Positions 22,499-31,135 are shown, counted from the first letter of the stretch. The stretch: 42,067 bases of DNA from JBLHKW01 sp047618565 (GCA_047618565.1 JBLHKW010000022.1:1-42067), one strand, 5' to 3'. The notes: generated by a model from the sequence alone, not told the origin. Numbers and translations: made by a program.

Positions 22499-25400
22499 TC
22501 AGTTGCAGAACGTGACCTCGAGGCCGTCGGTGGCGTTCGAGCCCGTTCCGCCGGGGCCGGTCGGATCCGCGTACCAGAACTGGAAGTTCCAGGTCGAGCC
22601 CACGGTGATCACCGAGTTCGGGTGGGGCGCATTGGTCAGGTCCAGCAGCTCGTCGTGGGAGCCGCTGGCGCTGGTCGTCCTGAGAGGCAGGCGGAAGACC
22701 TTGCCGCGCACACAACGGATGCCGTCGCCGAACGGGGCGTTGGCCCGGATCCTGCCGTAGAAGGCCACCCCGAGGGTGCTGGCCGGTGCGCCGCTGATGC
22801 GCAGTCCGAAGGTGTTGCTGGCGACGGACTGCGACCCGATGGCCGTGATGGTCGCGCCGCTACCCACGGAGTTGGGCGAACTCGTGCAGTACTGCACGGG
22901 CGCTGTGCAGGTGACCGGGCCCAGGTCGTCGGCCACGAAGTCGTCGATGCAGGCCTCGACGATGGATCCGTTGCCCAGGTCCGATGCCGTGTAGCGCACC
23001 TGAACCGTCGCCGTCGGCGGCAGGAAGTCGCCCAGGGCGAACTTGTGGTACTGCCAGCCGCCGCTCGTACCGGGTCCCGTGGGCCCGATCGTCTCGACGT
23101 TCGCCCAGCTCAGGCCTCCGTCGTTGGAGACATCCACGAGGAACGTGTCCGCATTGGGCGAGGCGCCGGTGTTGTTGGAATACCAGCGCCAGTAGCTGAT
23201 CGAGGGCTCGAACATGTTCAGCATGCTGAAGATCGGCGAGAACAAGGTCGTCGCGCCACCGTCCACATCGGCCTCGCCGAGCCCGCCGCCGGCCGAACCC
23301 TGCTGGGTGAACCAGCAATTGTCGCCCGGGTCCAGCGTGTGGTCATTCTCGGGCTGGGCACCGGTGCCCAGCGGGTCCTCGCGCTCCCACATTCCAGTGG
23401 TGGCCGTGTCGCTCGGAGCGCCCGAGGACCAGCCCTCGTTGGTGGCTGCTTCGAAACTGGTGGCGTGTGCGACTGTGATCATGCCGACTCGGAAGTCGAG
23501 CGTGTCGTCACGCGGCGGGAAGAGGTTCGAGCCCGAGTTGCCGTCCGTCGCCGAGAGCTGGTACGCAACCTCGCTCGGGGCCATCTGTCCGGGGATCGAA
23601 GCGCGCCACAGGCTTCCGGCGATGCGCGTCATCGGGACCGTAACGTCCGGGCCCGTATCCACGCTGTAGGTCAGCGAGGCTGCGGTCACGGGCGGGTGAC
23701 AAGTCGCGGCCAGCTGCGCGTCGATCGTGTAGGGGCCGGCCTCGTCGATGGTATTCGCCTGAACGGTGACGTTCTGGAAAGTGACCCAGGTGAGGTCGAA
23801 GCCCGGGAACCCCTGCTCCGTGAACCCCGCATCGATGTCCAGGTAGTTGGGCGTGCCGTTGTCGATGTTGCCGTCGTCATCATCCAGGGTCAGCCACTGC
23901 GCTTCGATGATGCTCTGGATCCGCTGCTGGTCGTAGGCATTCATCCAGCCCAGGAACAGGGAGCTGGAGATCATGTCGCCCACGGCGTCACCGTGGGTGG
24001 TGTTCAGGTTGCGGCGCACCTTCCAGGCCGCGCCCATCCACGGCTCGCCGTCCGCGTGCACGCCGCCATAACAGGCCGGTGCATCGTCGCCGCAGAACTG
24101 CCGGGTGTTCATCCCGTTCCGGATGTGGTTGCCGGGACCCGCGAAGTCCTTCCCGACGATCGGGTCGTCGTAGGCGTACATGGCGAACACGTCGGCGTTG
24201 CCCTCACCCATGCCGTCGAAGCCGTTGTGGGTGCCGTAGATGTCGTTCAGCCAGTGCCCGAGCTCGTGCACAATGACCGTCGAGTAGGCCGTGTTCACGC
24301 AGCCCGATCCCTCGGGAAAGAAGTTGACCGAGATGCCGTTGTAGAACGCGTTGCAGACCGCGGCCAGGTTCGTGTTGGAGACGACCTGGAAGTCGAGCGA
24401 GGTGTCCGTCGGTATCGTGGTCTTGATGAAGTCGCGCAAGAAGTCGCTGCCGATCAACGAGTTCGCCTGGGCGGTCTCGAGCGGAACCTGGCTCGAGTTC
24501 ATCACCAGCTGGGTCACCGGGCCGACCGGGAGCTGCACGAAGGTCTCGGAGTAGCCCGGGCCAGCGGAGGGGTCGTTGACCACGACGTTCAACGGGCCCG
24601 AATACGCCAGCGTGACCGAGATCGGGCTGTTCACGCCCGGGAAGTTGAAGTAGCCGTCGGCGTCTGTCGTGACCGTTCCGGCGGTCGGGCTGACCACGTC
24701 GATGAACGGGACCGGCTTCGTGGAGGGCGGGTTCGCCGCGGTGTCCGGGGAGGTGCCGGTGGTGGTCAGGGTCGTGATACGGCCCTGGACGTCGAAGTGG
24801 TGGATGCGGCTCACACGCTCGATGAGTGCACCGTCATGGGCGTCGATCCAGTAACGGAAGCTGATCGGCTCCGAGTCGGGTCCGGGTGCGCTCGCGTCGA
24901 CGCGCCAGGCCAGGTCCGCCTGGAATCCGCGTGCGCCCGTGTGGCGCTTGATCACCAGCTCCGTGCCTTCGACCTGGGTCGGCACCTCACCCGTCGCGGC
25001 CCGGAACAGGCGCGTGACCGCAGTTGCGGCGACGGCCTGCGTGATCGACGGCTGGGTGTTCAGTCCCTCGACGCGCACGGCGCTGCGGTTGTGGATCGAG
25101 AGCAACTCGCCACGGGTCGTGAAGAGTAGGTTGATCGAGGCCCCCTCGACCGGCACGCCGCCCACTTCCTGGGTCATGCGCACGGTCATCTTGTCGGTCG
25201 TGTTGCCCTGGCCAAGGGGCAGGAACACCACCTTGTCGTCCACGAGCGTGCCCGGGGCCGCGCGGTGCATCGCGACGGTCTGATCCAGGAAGTGGCGCGC
25301 CTGGGCAAACCATTCGGCATCGTCACGGGGCTCCAGGGGACCTTCGCTCATGCCCCCGTGAAGCAGCTCCAGGGAGCGCGCCTGCTCGTCCACGACCAGT

Positions 25401-25549
25401 CGCCAGGACTCGCCGTTTTCGGCGCGCCAGTTTTCGAGCATGGACTCGAAGGGCGGTCTTACCGAGGCGCCTCCCTCGTCGCTGTGGACCTGTGCGGTCG
25501 CGGGCGAAGTAAGGGTGAGTAGCAGTGTGGCGAACAGCGCGTTTCTCAT
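22499..25549 (-). CDS. Large secreted M36 (fungalysin)-like metalloprotease, second paralogue
   Basis: A 1,016-residue exported protease with the same architecture as its downstream neighbour: signal peptide MRNALFATLLLTLTSPATA, propeptide with LPLGQGNTTDKMTVRMTQ, insert DADGYFNFPGVN, catalytic HELGH (His428, Glu429, His432) with Glu449 in GMGEGNADVF, and the stretch ACYGGVHADGEPWMGAAWK shared almost unchanged. Two jelly-roll-like zones and the C-terminal module (YCTSSPNSVG, PFGDGIRC, NFQFWYAD, final FCN) follow. The two genes look like an old tandem duplication: the catalytic core is conserved, the rest diverged. The ATG is preceded by CGCAT, with no Shine-Dalgarno. Confidence 0.9.
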   Translation of the reverse strand: MRNALFATLLLTLTSPATAQVHSDEGGASVRPPFESMLENWRAENGESWRLVVDEQARSLELLHGGMSEGPLEPRDDAEWFAQARHFLDQTVAMHRAAPGTLVDDKVVFLPLGQGNTTDKMTVRMTQEVGGVPVEGASINLLFTTRGELLSIHNRSAVRVEGLNTQPSITQAVAATAVTRLFRAATGEVPTQVEGTELVIKRHTGARGFQADLAWRVDASAPGPDSEPISFRYWIDAHDGALIERVSRIHHFDVQGRITTLTTTGTSPDTAANPPSTKPVPFIDVVSPTAGTVTTDADGYFNFPGVNSPISVTLAYSGPLNVVVNDPSAGPGYSETFVQLPVGPVTQLVMNSSQVPLETAQANSLIGSDFLRDFIKTTIPTDTSLDFQVVSNTNLAAVCNAFYNGISVNFFPEGSGCVNTAYSTVIVHELGHWLNDIYGTHNGFDGMGEGNADVFAMYAYDDPIVGKDFAGPGNHIRNGMNTRQFCGDDAPACYGGVHADGEPWMGAAWKVRRNLNTTHGDAVGDMISSSLFLGWMNAYDQQRIQSIIEAQWLTLDDDDGNIDNGTPNYLDIDAGFTEQGFPGFDLTWVTFQNVTVQANTIDEAGPYTIDAQLAATCHPPVTAASLTYSVDTGPDVTVPMTRIAGSLWRASIPGQMAPSEVAYQLSATDGNSGSNLFPPRDDTLDFRVGMITVAHATSFEAATNEGWSSGAPSDTATTGMWEREDPLGTGAQPENDHTLDPGDNCWFTQQGSAGGGLGEADVDGGATTLFSPIFSMLNMFEPSISYWRWYSNNTGASPNADTFLVDVSNDGGLSWANVETIGPTGPGTSGGWQYHKFALGDFLPPTATVQVRYTASDLGNGSIVEACIDDFVADDLGPVTCTAPVQYCTSSPNSVGSGATITAIGSQSVASNTFGLRISGAPASTLGVAFYGRIRANAPFGDGIRCVRGKVFRLPLRTTSASGSHDELLDLTNAPHPNSVITVGSTWNFQFWYADPTGPGGTGSNATDGLEVTFCN

Positions 25550-25910
25550 ATGCGGATCTCGACTGGCGTAACGTAAGCCTGGGGATGGCCTGGGGATGGG
25601 GGTCCTTCTTCACTCGCAGTCGGACCTTTGGCACTCGGATACCCGGGCCCGGGCGAAGGGCAGAGGTGCTTGGCGCGGAAACCGAGCGTCAGGGGCCGGG
25701 GCGGGCTGCGGGTCCTCAGCGAGGAACACAGAGTCTAGTCGATGTGGCCAGTACGGCAACCGACCCCGTGGCTCCAACCTTTGGCCTCAGGGCTCTGTGG
25801 AGCGAGTCGGAATACGGCCGCGAGCGCCAAATAAGGGCGTGGGGGATGCTATACCCCCTTGCGTGGCGACCCGCTTTCCCCGCCCAGAAATAAACCAACC
25901 CGGAGCCCTG
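25550..25910. other. Divergent intergenic region, protease / selW-like gene
   Basis: 361 bases between divergent start codons, so promoters for both directions should lie here. A GGGGG(N8)CCCCC arrangement at 25841-25858 has a TATA in its loop. GGAG at 25902-25905 is the ribosome site of the selW-like gene. In-frame ORFs across the stretch have no protein-like features. Confidence 0.45.
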
Positions 25911-26141
25911 ATGGAAATCCAGATCGAATACTGCGCCCAGTGAAACTATCTCCCCCAAGCGGTCGGTCTGACCGCTGAACTCCAAGGTGCCCTGGGCGGC
26001 GACGCCGTAAACGTCAAGCTGACGGAATCGGGCGGCGGAGCCTTCGAGATCACCGTCGATGGACGGCTCGTCTTCTCGAAGCTCAAACTCGATCGATTTC
26101 CTGCGTATCAGGAGATTCCGACGATGATCCAGATGACCTGA
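25911..26141 (+). CDS. SelW/Rdx-family selenoprotein (CxxU), Sec at codon 11
   Basis: A 76-residue thioredoxin-like Rdx protein. Reading the TGA at 25941-25943 as selenocysteine gives IEYC-A-Q-U-NYLPQAVGL, the family motif C-x-x-U after a hydrophobic beta strand. The rest follows the family plan: LTAELQGALGG, then AFEITVDGRLVFSKLKL (the conserved E-V-x-V-N-G-x-L-I-x-S-K turn) and FPAYQEIPTMI. It is a little shorter than usual (80-100). GGAG seven bases before the ATG fixes the start. Ordinary calling would see only a 10-codon peptide. It stands alone between the proteases and pyruvate kinase. Confidence 0.93.
25958..25976 (+). promoter_or_regulatory. bSECIS element, GGUCU loop
   Basis: AGCGGTC (25958-25964) pairs perfectly with GACCGCT (25970-25976), enclosing GGTCT. 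The loop starts 22 nt after the UGA. Loop sequence and distance agree with the thioredoxin gene element at 2848 and with E. coli fdhF. Confidence 0.92.
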
Positions 26142-26166
26142 CGCCGGCTTGCTATCTCAGGGGAGG

Positions 26167-26442
26167 ATGGCGAAGCAAAAAAGCGCCGCGACGACGAAGA
26201 AGAGAACAGCCGTCGTTGCGGAGGGGGCAGCGCGCCGGTTACCGAGGCTCGAATGCGAAAACATGGTGCGAAGCTCGAAGGAGGGGGCGATTCGAGAGGA
26301 GAGGATGCACGGTCCGGGCTATCCGGCCCGCGCCTGCTTCCAGGGATATCACACTCCACCCCAATGGGGTCCCATTAGCGGGATAACTTTGCATTCCCGT
26401 AACCTGCCGACCGGCCCGTCGCCGGCCGGGTGCCCTACCTGA
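26167..26442 (+). CDS. Doubtful small basic ORF upstream of pyruvate kinase
   Basis: 91 codons starting MAKQKSAATTKKRTAVV, a beginning typical of small basic nucleic-acid-binding proteins. The rest is Pro/Gly/Arg-rich and does not look like a folded domain, so translation may be spurious or the gene a remnant. TATCT lies about nine bases before the ATG. The remainder of the 405-base gap (26142-26546) holds a short palindrome (26358-26370) and nothing else I can support. Confidence 0.25.
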   Translation: MAKQKSAATTKKRTAVVAEGAARRLPRLECENMVRSSKEGAIREERMHGPGYPARACFQGYHTPPQWGPISGITLHSRNLPTGPSPAGCPT

Positions 26443-26533
26443 GGCGGAACCGGTGCGTTCCGTCCCAGCTACCGGCGCGCTTCGACCGGCGAGGAATCGC
26501 GAATAATCCGGCTTGGTGGGCCCCCCGTGAACG

Positions 26534-26539
26534 TAGGCT
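26534..26539 (+). promoter_or_regulatory. Probable -10 box of a leaderless pyk transcript
   Basis: TAGGCT ends seven bases before the ATG of pyruvate kinase. No Shine-Dalgarno precedes that ATG, which fits a leaderless message. Confidence 0.45.
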
Positions 26540-26546
26540 CTCGGCC

Positions 26547-28022
26547 ATGGGCACTGATTTCCTGAGCCAGTTCAAGCGTGCCCGGGAGACCGTGGAGCAC
26601 GACGGTCCGCCCCATACGAAGATCGTCGCCACGATCGGCCCTGCATCCGAGGATCGCGTGGGCGAGCTGATCGACCTGGGCATGACCGTGGCGCGGATGA
26701 ACTTCAGCCACGGAACCCTCGAGGACCATCGCAGGCGCATCGAGAAGGTGCGCCGTGCGTCTCGCGAGCGGCGTATCCCGGTCGGAATCCTCGGCGATTT
26801 GCCCGGCCCGAAGATGCGTACGGGCCTCTTCGAGGGCGGCTGGGCGGACTTCCAGGAGGGACAGACGATCCGCGTCCGTCCCGGGTCCGGCGTGGCGAAT
26901 CCCGGCGAATCGATGGTCGACCTCGAGGGCCTGTTGCAGGTTGTCGAGCCGGGCCATCGCATCGTTCTTGCGGACGGACAGGTCGAGGTCCTGGCCCAGG
27001 AAGTCGAGGCCGAGGCCGTCGTGGGAGTCGTTCGCCGAGGCGGGCGGGTAGGGGACCGAAAAGGCGTCCATTTGCCGGATTCGCCGGTTCTGTACGAGCT
27101 TCCGACGGTGGACGACCGGGCCTTCATCGACTTCGCCATCGGCGAGGGAGTCGACATGCTCGGGCTCTCGTTCGTCGGGTCCGCCAAGGACATCGAGACC
27201 ATCCGGCGCCTGGCGCCCGGGATGGTGATCGTGTCGAAGATCGAGCGCCTGGTGGCGCTCAAGAACCTCGACGAGATCCTCGCGGCGTCCGACGGCGTGA
27301 TGGTCGCGCGCGGCGACCTGGGCGTCGAGCTGGACCTGGAAGAGCTCCCGATCGCCCAGAAAGCCCTGATTCAGGCATCTCTCAAGGCGGGCAAGTTCAC
27401 GATCACGGCGACCGAGATGCTGGAGTCCATGATCAACTCTAGCCGCCCGACGCGGGCCGAGGTCTCCGACGTGGCCAACGCGATCCTGGACGGTACGGAC
27501 GCGGTCATGCTCTCGGCCGAGACGGCCGTGGGTCGCTACCCGGTCGAAACCGTGGCCGTTGCTGCAAACGTGGCGCACGCCGTGGAGCAGTCCCACCGCT
27601 ACCGACAGCTGGCGCGCTCGGAGTTCCGCGAGTCGGAGCCCGACTTTTCCAATGCGGTCGCGATGGCGGCGGTTCACATCACCGAGGCGCTCAAGCTGAA
27701 GCACATCGTGTGCTTCACGGAGACCGGCAACACCGTGCGGCTGATCTCGCGCTACCGGCCCCACGCGGAGATCCTGGCGCTCAGCCCGAACCGCAACACC
27801 GTGCGCCGCATGACGCCACTGACCGCGGTGCGCCCGATCCTCTTCGGACGGGAACCGGGGCTCGAGGACATGATGCACATGGCCGCCGAGATGCTCGAGT
27901 CGCGCGGCCTGGTGAAGGCTGGCGAGGAGGTCGTCTTCGTGGCCGGCGTTCCCCCCGGTATCGCACGCACCACCAACCTGATCAAACTTCACCGCATCGG
28001 CGAGGACGTGAAGTTCAGCTGA
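26547..28022 (+). CDS. pyk: Pyruvate kinase
   Basis: A 491-residue glycolytic enzyme converting phosphoenolpyruvate and ADP to pyruvate and ATP. The order of motifs is standard: TKIVATIGPAS, ARMNFSHG, GDLPGPKMRTG, LGLSFVGSAKDI, VSKIERLVAL (canonical E-N becomes E-R), MVARGDLGVEL, and TATEMLESMI (canonical Q becomes E) followed by RPTRAEVSDVANAILDGTDA. The C-terminal regulatory domain is present (VCFTETGNTVRLISRYRP, SRGLVKAGEEVVFVAG). ATG 26547 is chosen because the family N-terminus follows and TAGGCT precedes it; the upstream 39 codons are not protein-like. Confidence 0.95.
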   Translation: MGTDFLSQFKRARETVEHDGPPHTKIVATIGPASEDRVGELIDLGMTVARMNFSHGTLEDHRRRIEKVRRASRERRIPVGILGDLPGPKMRTGLFEGGWADFQEGQTIRVRPGSGVANPGESMVDLEGLLQVVEPGHRIVLADGQVEVLAQEVEAEAVVGVVRRGGRVGDRKGVHLPDSPVLYELPTVDDRAFIDFAIGEGVDMLGLSFVGSAKDIETIRRLAPGMVIVSKIERLVALKNLDEILAASDGVMVARGDLGVELDLEELPIAQKALIQASLKAGKFTITATEMLESMINSSRPTRAEVSDVANAILDGTDAVMLSAETAVGRYPVETVAVAANVAHAVEQSHRYRQLARSEFRESEPDFSNAVAMAAVHITEALKLKHIVCFTETGNTVRLISRYRPHAEILALSPNRNTVRRMTPLTAVRPILFGREPGLEDMMHMAAEMLESRGLVKAGEEVVFVAGVPPGIARTTNLIKLHRIGEDVKFS

Positions 28023-28049
28023 TTGACACCACGAGCACACCACCACGAC

Positions 28050-28919
28050 ATGCGCCAGCGTTTCTTGAATGCGTCCCGAAAGGTCTTCGGGCGCAGGCCC
28101 CTTCGTCGCGAGCCCGCACCCCGTGTGGCTGGCGCGCGGGTGCTTTGCGTCGCGAGCGGAAAGGGCGGTACGGGCAAGAGCATCGTCGCCACGAACCTGG
28201 CGGTGGAGCGCTCGCGGCGCGGTGAGAACGTCCTGCTGGTGGACTTCGATGCCGGGCTGGCGAACGACCACCTGTTGCTCGGAGTCGCCCCGAAGTACGA
28301 CCTGGCGCACATCGTCGACGGTACGGTAAACGCCTACGAGGCCCTCAGCGATGGCCCGCACGGGGTCAAGTTGCTCTCAGGTGGGGTCGGGCGCCTGCGG
28401 CTGGCCAACCCGACGCGGCGTGACCTGGACCGGGTGTTCCAGGCCCTGCGTCCACTCGAGGACGACTTTGATCTGATCATCGTCGATCACGGCGCCGGCC
28501 TCGGCTACAGCACGCTGGCGCACCTCGCGGCGACCACGACCCTGTTGCTCGTGTCGGGTCACGAGGTCACGGCCCTCTCGGATGCCTACGCGGTCTACAA
28601 GAAGGCGCACCTGGTCAACGGAAACATCCACGTCGGCCTGGTGATCAACCGCTGCCCGGACCAGCGCCTGGCCGAGGACAGCTGGAGCCGTTTCCAGGCA
28701 GCATCCGTGCGCTTTCTCGGACATGCGCCCGAGTTCATCGGCTGGATCCCGGCCGACGCAGCCGTGGGCAAGAGCGTCCACGTGCGCAAGCCCGTCGTGC
28801 TCTCCTATCCGGAGAGCGAAGCGGCCCTCGCGATCTCGCGCGTCACGCACTGGAATCCGATCGATCATGCCCGCTCCGCGAAGCCGTTCTACGACGCCGC
28901 CCGCGCCGCGCTGCGTTAG
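28050..28919 (+). CDS. FlhG/MinD-like P-loop ATPase
   Basis: A 289-residue SIMIBI ATPase. The deviant Walker A is SGKGGTGKS (about residues 36-44), with switch motif LLVDFDAGLANDHLLLG and Walker B IIVDHGAGLG. The N-terminal basic extension (MRQRFLNASRKVFGRR) before the P-loop resembles the N-terminal region of FlhG, but no flagellar gene is seen in the window. The C-terminus lacks a clear MinD amphipathic helix. It follows pyk by 27 bases and precedes a second ATPase; TTG 28023 is an alternative start. Confidence 0.85.
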   Translation: MRQRFLNASRKVFGRRPLRREPAPRVAGARVLCVASGKGGTGKSIVATNLAVERSRRGENVLLVDFDAGLANDHLLLGVAPKYDLAHIVDGTVNAYEALSDGPHGVKLLSGGVGRLRLANPTRRDLDRVFQALRPLEDDFDLIIVDHGAGLGYSTLAHLAATTTLLLVSGHEVTALSDAYAVYKKAHLVNGNIHVGLVINRCPDQRLAEDSWSRFQAASVRFLGHAPEFIGWIPADAAVGKSVHVRKPVVLSYPESEAALAISRVTHWNPIDHARSAKPFYDAARAALR

Positions 28920-28983
28920 TCAGCTTCACAACGGCCTCGTGGCCCCGATCCAAAACCCACGCGGGGCCGCGCGCTCCGTGCTG

Positions 28984-28989
28984 TAGGAT
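28984..28989 (+). promoter_or_regulatory. Probable -10 box of a leaderless parA-like transcript
   Basis: TAGGAT ends eight bases before the ATG at 28998, the same arrangement as in front of pyk. Confidence 0.45.
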
Positions 28990-28997
28990 GACCGCCC

Positions 28998-29801
28998 ATG
29001 ACCTCCCGATCCAACGGACTTCAAAGCGGACCTGTCATCATCGCCCTCATGAACCAGAAGGGGGGCTGTGGCAAGACGACCACGGCCATCCATTCTGCGG
29101 GGGCTCTCGCGGCACGCGGTGAGCGCGTCCTGCTGGTGGACCTGGACCCACAGGCGCACGCCACCCTGGGGCTCGGTGGCCTGAGCGATGACTGCCCGAG
29201 CGTGGCCGAGGTCATGCTCGACGACATTCCCGTGAAGCAGGCCCTTTCGACGGTTCCGGGCGGTTTTCAGCTGCTCGGGTGCCGCGGCCGCCTGCGCGAA
29301 TTCGAGGAGCGCAGCGAGAACGCCCTGCACGCGGAGCGTCAGCTGGACGCCAGTCTCGCGCCGATCCTCGGGGACTTCGACTGGATCGTGATCGACTGTC
29401 CGCCCCGTGCGGATGGCGTCCTGTGCGCCAACGCGCTGTTCGCCGCAACCGAAGCGCTGCTCGTGGTCGAGGTTGGAGCGTTCTCCCTGCAGGGGGCGAT
29501 CGAGGCCCAGAAGATCCTCGCAGAGGTCGCTCTGCGTCAGGACTCCGAGCACCACCTGCGCGCCGTCGCGACCCTGTTCGATCGCAAGAGTCGCTTCTCC
29601 CGCGACCTGCTCACGGGTCTCTTCACCCATTTCGGCGACGTCATGTTCGACACGGTCATCCGTACCAGCGTGCGCCTGAGGGAGGCGGCGGCGGTCGGAA
29701 TGCCGGTGCAGGTGCTCGATCCGACGTCGCGTGCCTGCGAGGACTTCGCGGCCCTGACCGACGAGTGGATGCTGGCGCGCTCGCTACAGCCTGCGTCCTG
29801 A
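28998..29801 (+). CDS. Orphan ParA-family ATPase
   Basis: A 267-residue ParA/Soj-type ATPase. Walker A is QKGGCGKTTTA (residues 20-30; canonical V is Cys24), Walker A' is LLVDLDPQAHATLGLG, and Walker B is WIVIDCPPRADGV. The C-terminal region has the basic stretch DRKSRFSRDLL and VRLREAAAVGMPV, typical of ParA. No parB or parS-like repeats follow; instead a helix-hairpin-helix protein is next. Such orphan ParA proteins often position cargo other than chromosomes, which is only a possibility here. A 14-base palindrome (29803-29816) follows the stop. Confidence 0.88.
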   Translation: MTSRSNGLQSGPVIIALMNQKGGCGKTTTAIHSAGALAARGERVLLVDLDPQAHATLGLGGLSDDCPSVAEVMLDDIPVKQALSTVPGGFQLLGCRGRLREFEERSENALHAERQLDASLAPILGDFDWIVIDCPPRADGVLCANALFAATEALLVVEVGAFSLQGAIEAQKILAEVALRQDSEHHLRAVATLFDRKSRFSRDLLTGLFTHFGDVMFDTVIRTSVRLREAAAVGMPVQVLDPTSRACEDFAALTDEWMLARSLQPAS

Positions 29802-29883
29802 GTCCCGCGCGCGGGATCTAACGGACGACGCTGGCGATCGCGGTCGGGATTGCGTACACAGGCCGCCAACGTGCGCGCGTTCC

Positions 29884-30969
29884 GTGTGCACAAAGCCGGA
29901 GACGCCCCTATTGGATGCCCTCGCACTGCTGTGCACCCTGCACGCTGAAGGTCCGCGTACCCTTCGCCTCCTGCGCGAAGCCGGTTGTCGCGACGTTCGT
30001 GAGTTCCTCACCCTCGACTCCGAGGTCGTTTCCGCGCTGCTGGACGTGCCGCCCGCGGTGGCGCGCAGGCTGGCGCGTGAAGGTCAGCACCTGGCGGGCC
30101 GCGTCGGCGCGAGTTTCCTCGAACCGGAGGACGGAGAGGGCCGTGTGCCGGATCCGAACGGATTCGCGGGTGCTCCCGCGCAGGCGATCATCACGCCCGC
30201 CCCGGCCGTAGCACATGCGCCATCCCAACCGCTCGAGACAGCGCCGGTCGCGCCGACGGAGGTCGCAAAGCCCCTGGCGGCCGTGGCCTCCGCGCCGGTC
30301 GGCGAGCCCACGTCGGTGGGGGCCCATCTGAGCAGCGCCGAGCGTCAGATCCTCGACAAGGTCCTGCAGCGCTGGCGCGAGGGCGATGGGGCTGACCCGG
30401 TGGCTGCCGCTGACGTGCTCGCGAGCGCCGAGCTGGTGCGGGAGCCTGAGCCCGAGAGCTCACCGGCGGAGCCCGTCTGCGCTCCTCCGCTCGAGATTGC
30501 AGGCCTTCCCCATGCGAGCGTCCTGGCGCTCGAGGCCGCCGGGTTCACAACAGCACGGGCGGTTGCGGATGCCAACACGATGGCCCTTGCGAGCGCCGTT
30601 GGATGTGCGTTTGGAGACGCGCGGCGTTACCAGTTCCTGGCCGCCCGTGCCGCGGCGGCCTCGCCTGCGGTACCCGTTTCGAACGCCGATAACGAGATCG
30701 ACGTCCCCGAGCGTCTGATCGAGCGTCCGCCGATCCCCGCCGCAGTGGTCGCGCAGCGGCCGACAGCGGAAGCGATCCGGCCTCCGGCCCCGGCACCCGA
30801 GCCTGCACCCGAGCCCCGTCAAGTGGCGTTCACGCCGCCCGCCGTGGAGGCGGTTCCGCTCCAGCAGGCGAAGACCGTCCTGAACTGGGACTTCGTTCAG
30901 CCCGAGGCTGCCGATCCGAAACCTGAACCGGACGAGGACGGACCTCAGGCCGGCGGCCCTTTCGCCTGA
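29884..30969 (+). CDS. Protein with two helix-hairpin-helix-like domains and disordered linkers
   Basis: 361 residues, GTG start. The N-terminal ~65 residues and a second block near 205-255 (LPHASVLALEAAGFTTARAV, DANTMALASAVGC) look like (HhH)-type domains: leucine-rich helices with the A-G-[CF] turns GAGCRDV-like and EAAGFTT. Around them are Pro/Ala/Glu-rich, probably disordered stretches (APAPEPAPEP). The chain ends acidic. I do not recognise a named family. Its place directly after the orphan ParA suggests it could be the ATPase's partner, by analogy with ParA cargo adaptors; this is inference. Confidence 0.65.
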   Translation: MCTKPETPLLDALALLCTLHAEGPRTLRLLREAGCRDVREFLTLDSEVVSALLDVPPAVARRLAREGQHLAGRVGASFLEPEDGEGRVPDPNGFAGAPAQAIITPAPAVAHAPSQPLETAPVAPTEVAKPLAAVASAPVGEPTSVGAHLSSAERQILDKVLQRWREGDGADPVAAADVLASAELVREPEPESSPAEPVCAPPLEIAGLPHASVLALEAAGFTTARAVADANTMALASAVGCAFGDARRYQFLAARAAAASPAVPVSNADNEIDVPERLIERPPIPAAVVAQRPTAEAIRPPAPAPEPAPEPRQVAFTPPAVEAVPLQQAKTVLNWDFVQPEAADPKPEPDEDGPQAGGPFA

Positions 30970-31135
30970 GGCGAGACGGATCGGGGCCCGGAGTCCCGAC
31001 TAAGGAGCGTGGCAATGGTAGCTCCTGTGAAACCGGCGCCTTTGGCCGCGGTAGGTCATCGTCGGGGGGGGGGAGCACCCCGGCGACATGAGGACCTTCC
31101 GAATCGTACACCCGGACCCGGCCGCGGCAGGCTGC

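Noticed and set aside
22622..25129. 835-codon plus-strand ORF inside the second protease
   Set aside because: Same reason: mirror of the codon bias of the real minus-strand protease gene.
26297..26330. RNase P RNA-like GAGG...GTCCGGGCT string
   Set aside because: Only a short resemblance; the conserved spacing and the matching 3' element were not found.
26469..28361. 630-codon minus-strand ORF over pyruvate kinase
   Set aside because: It spans pyk and the start of the FlhG-like gene, both with clear family motifs on the plus strand.
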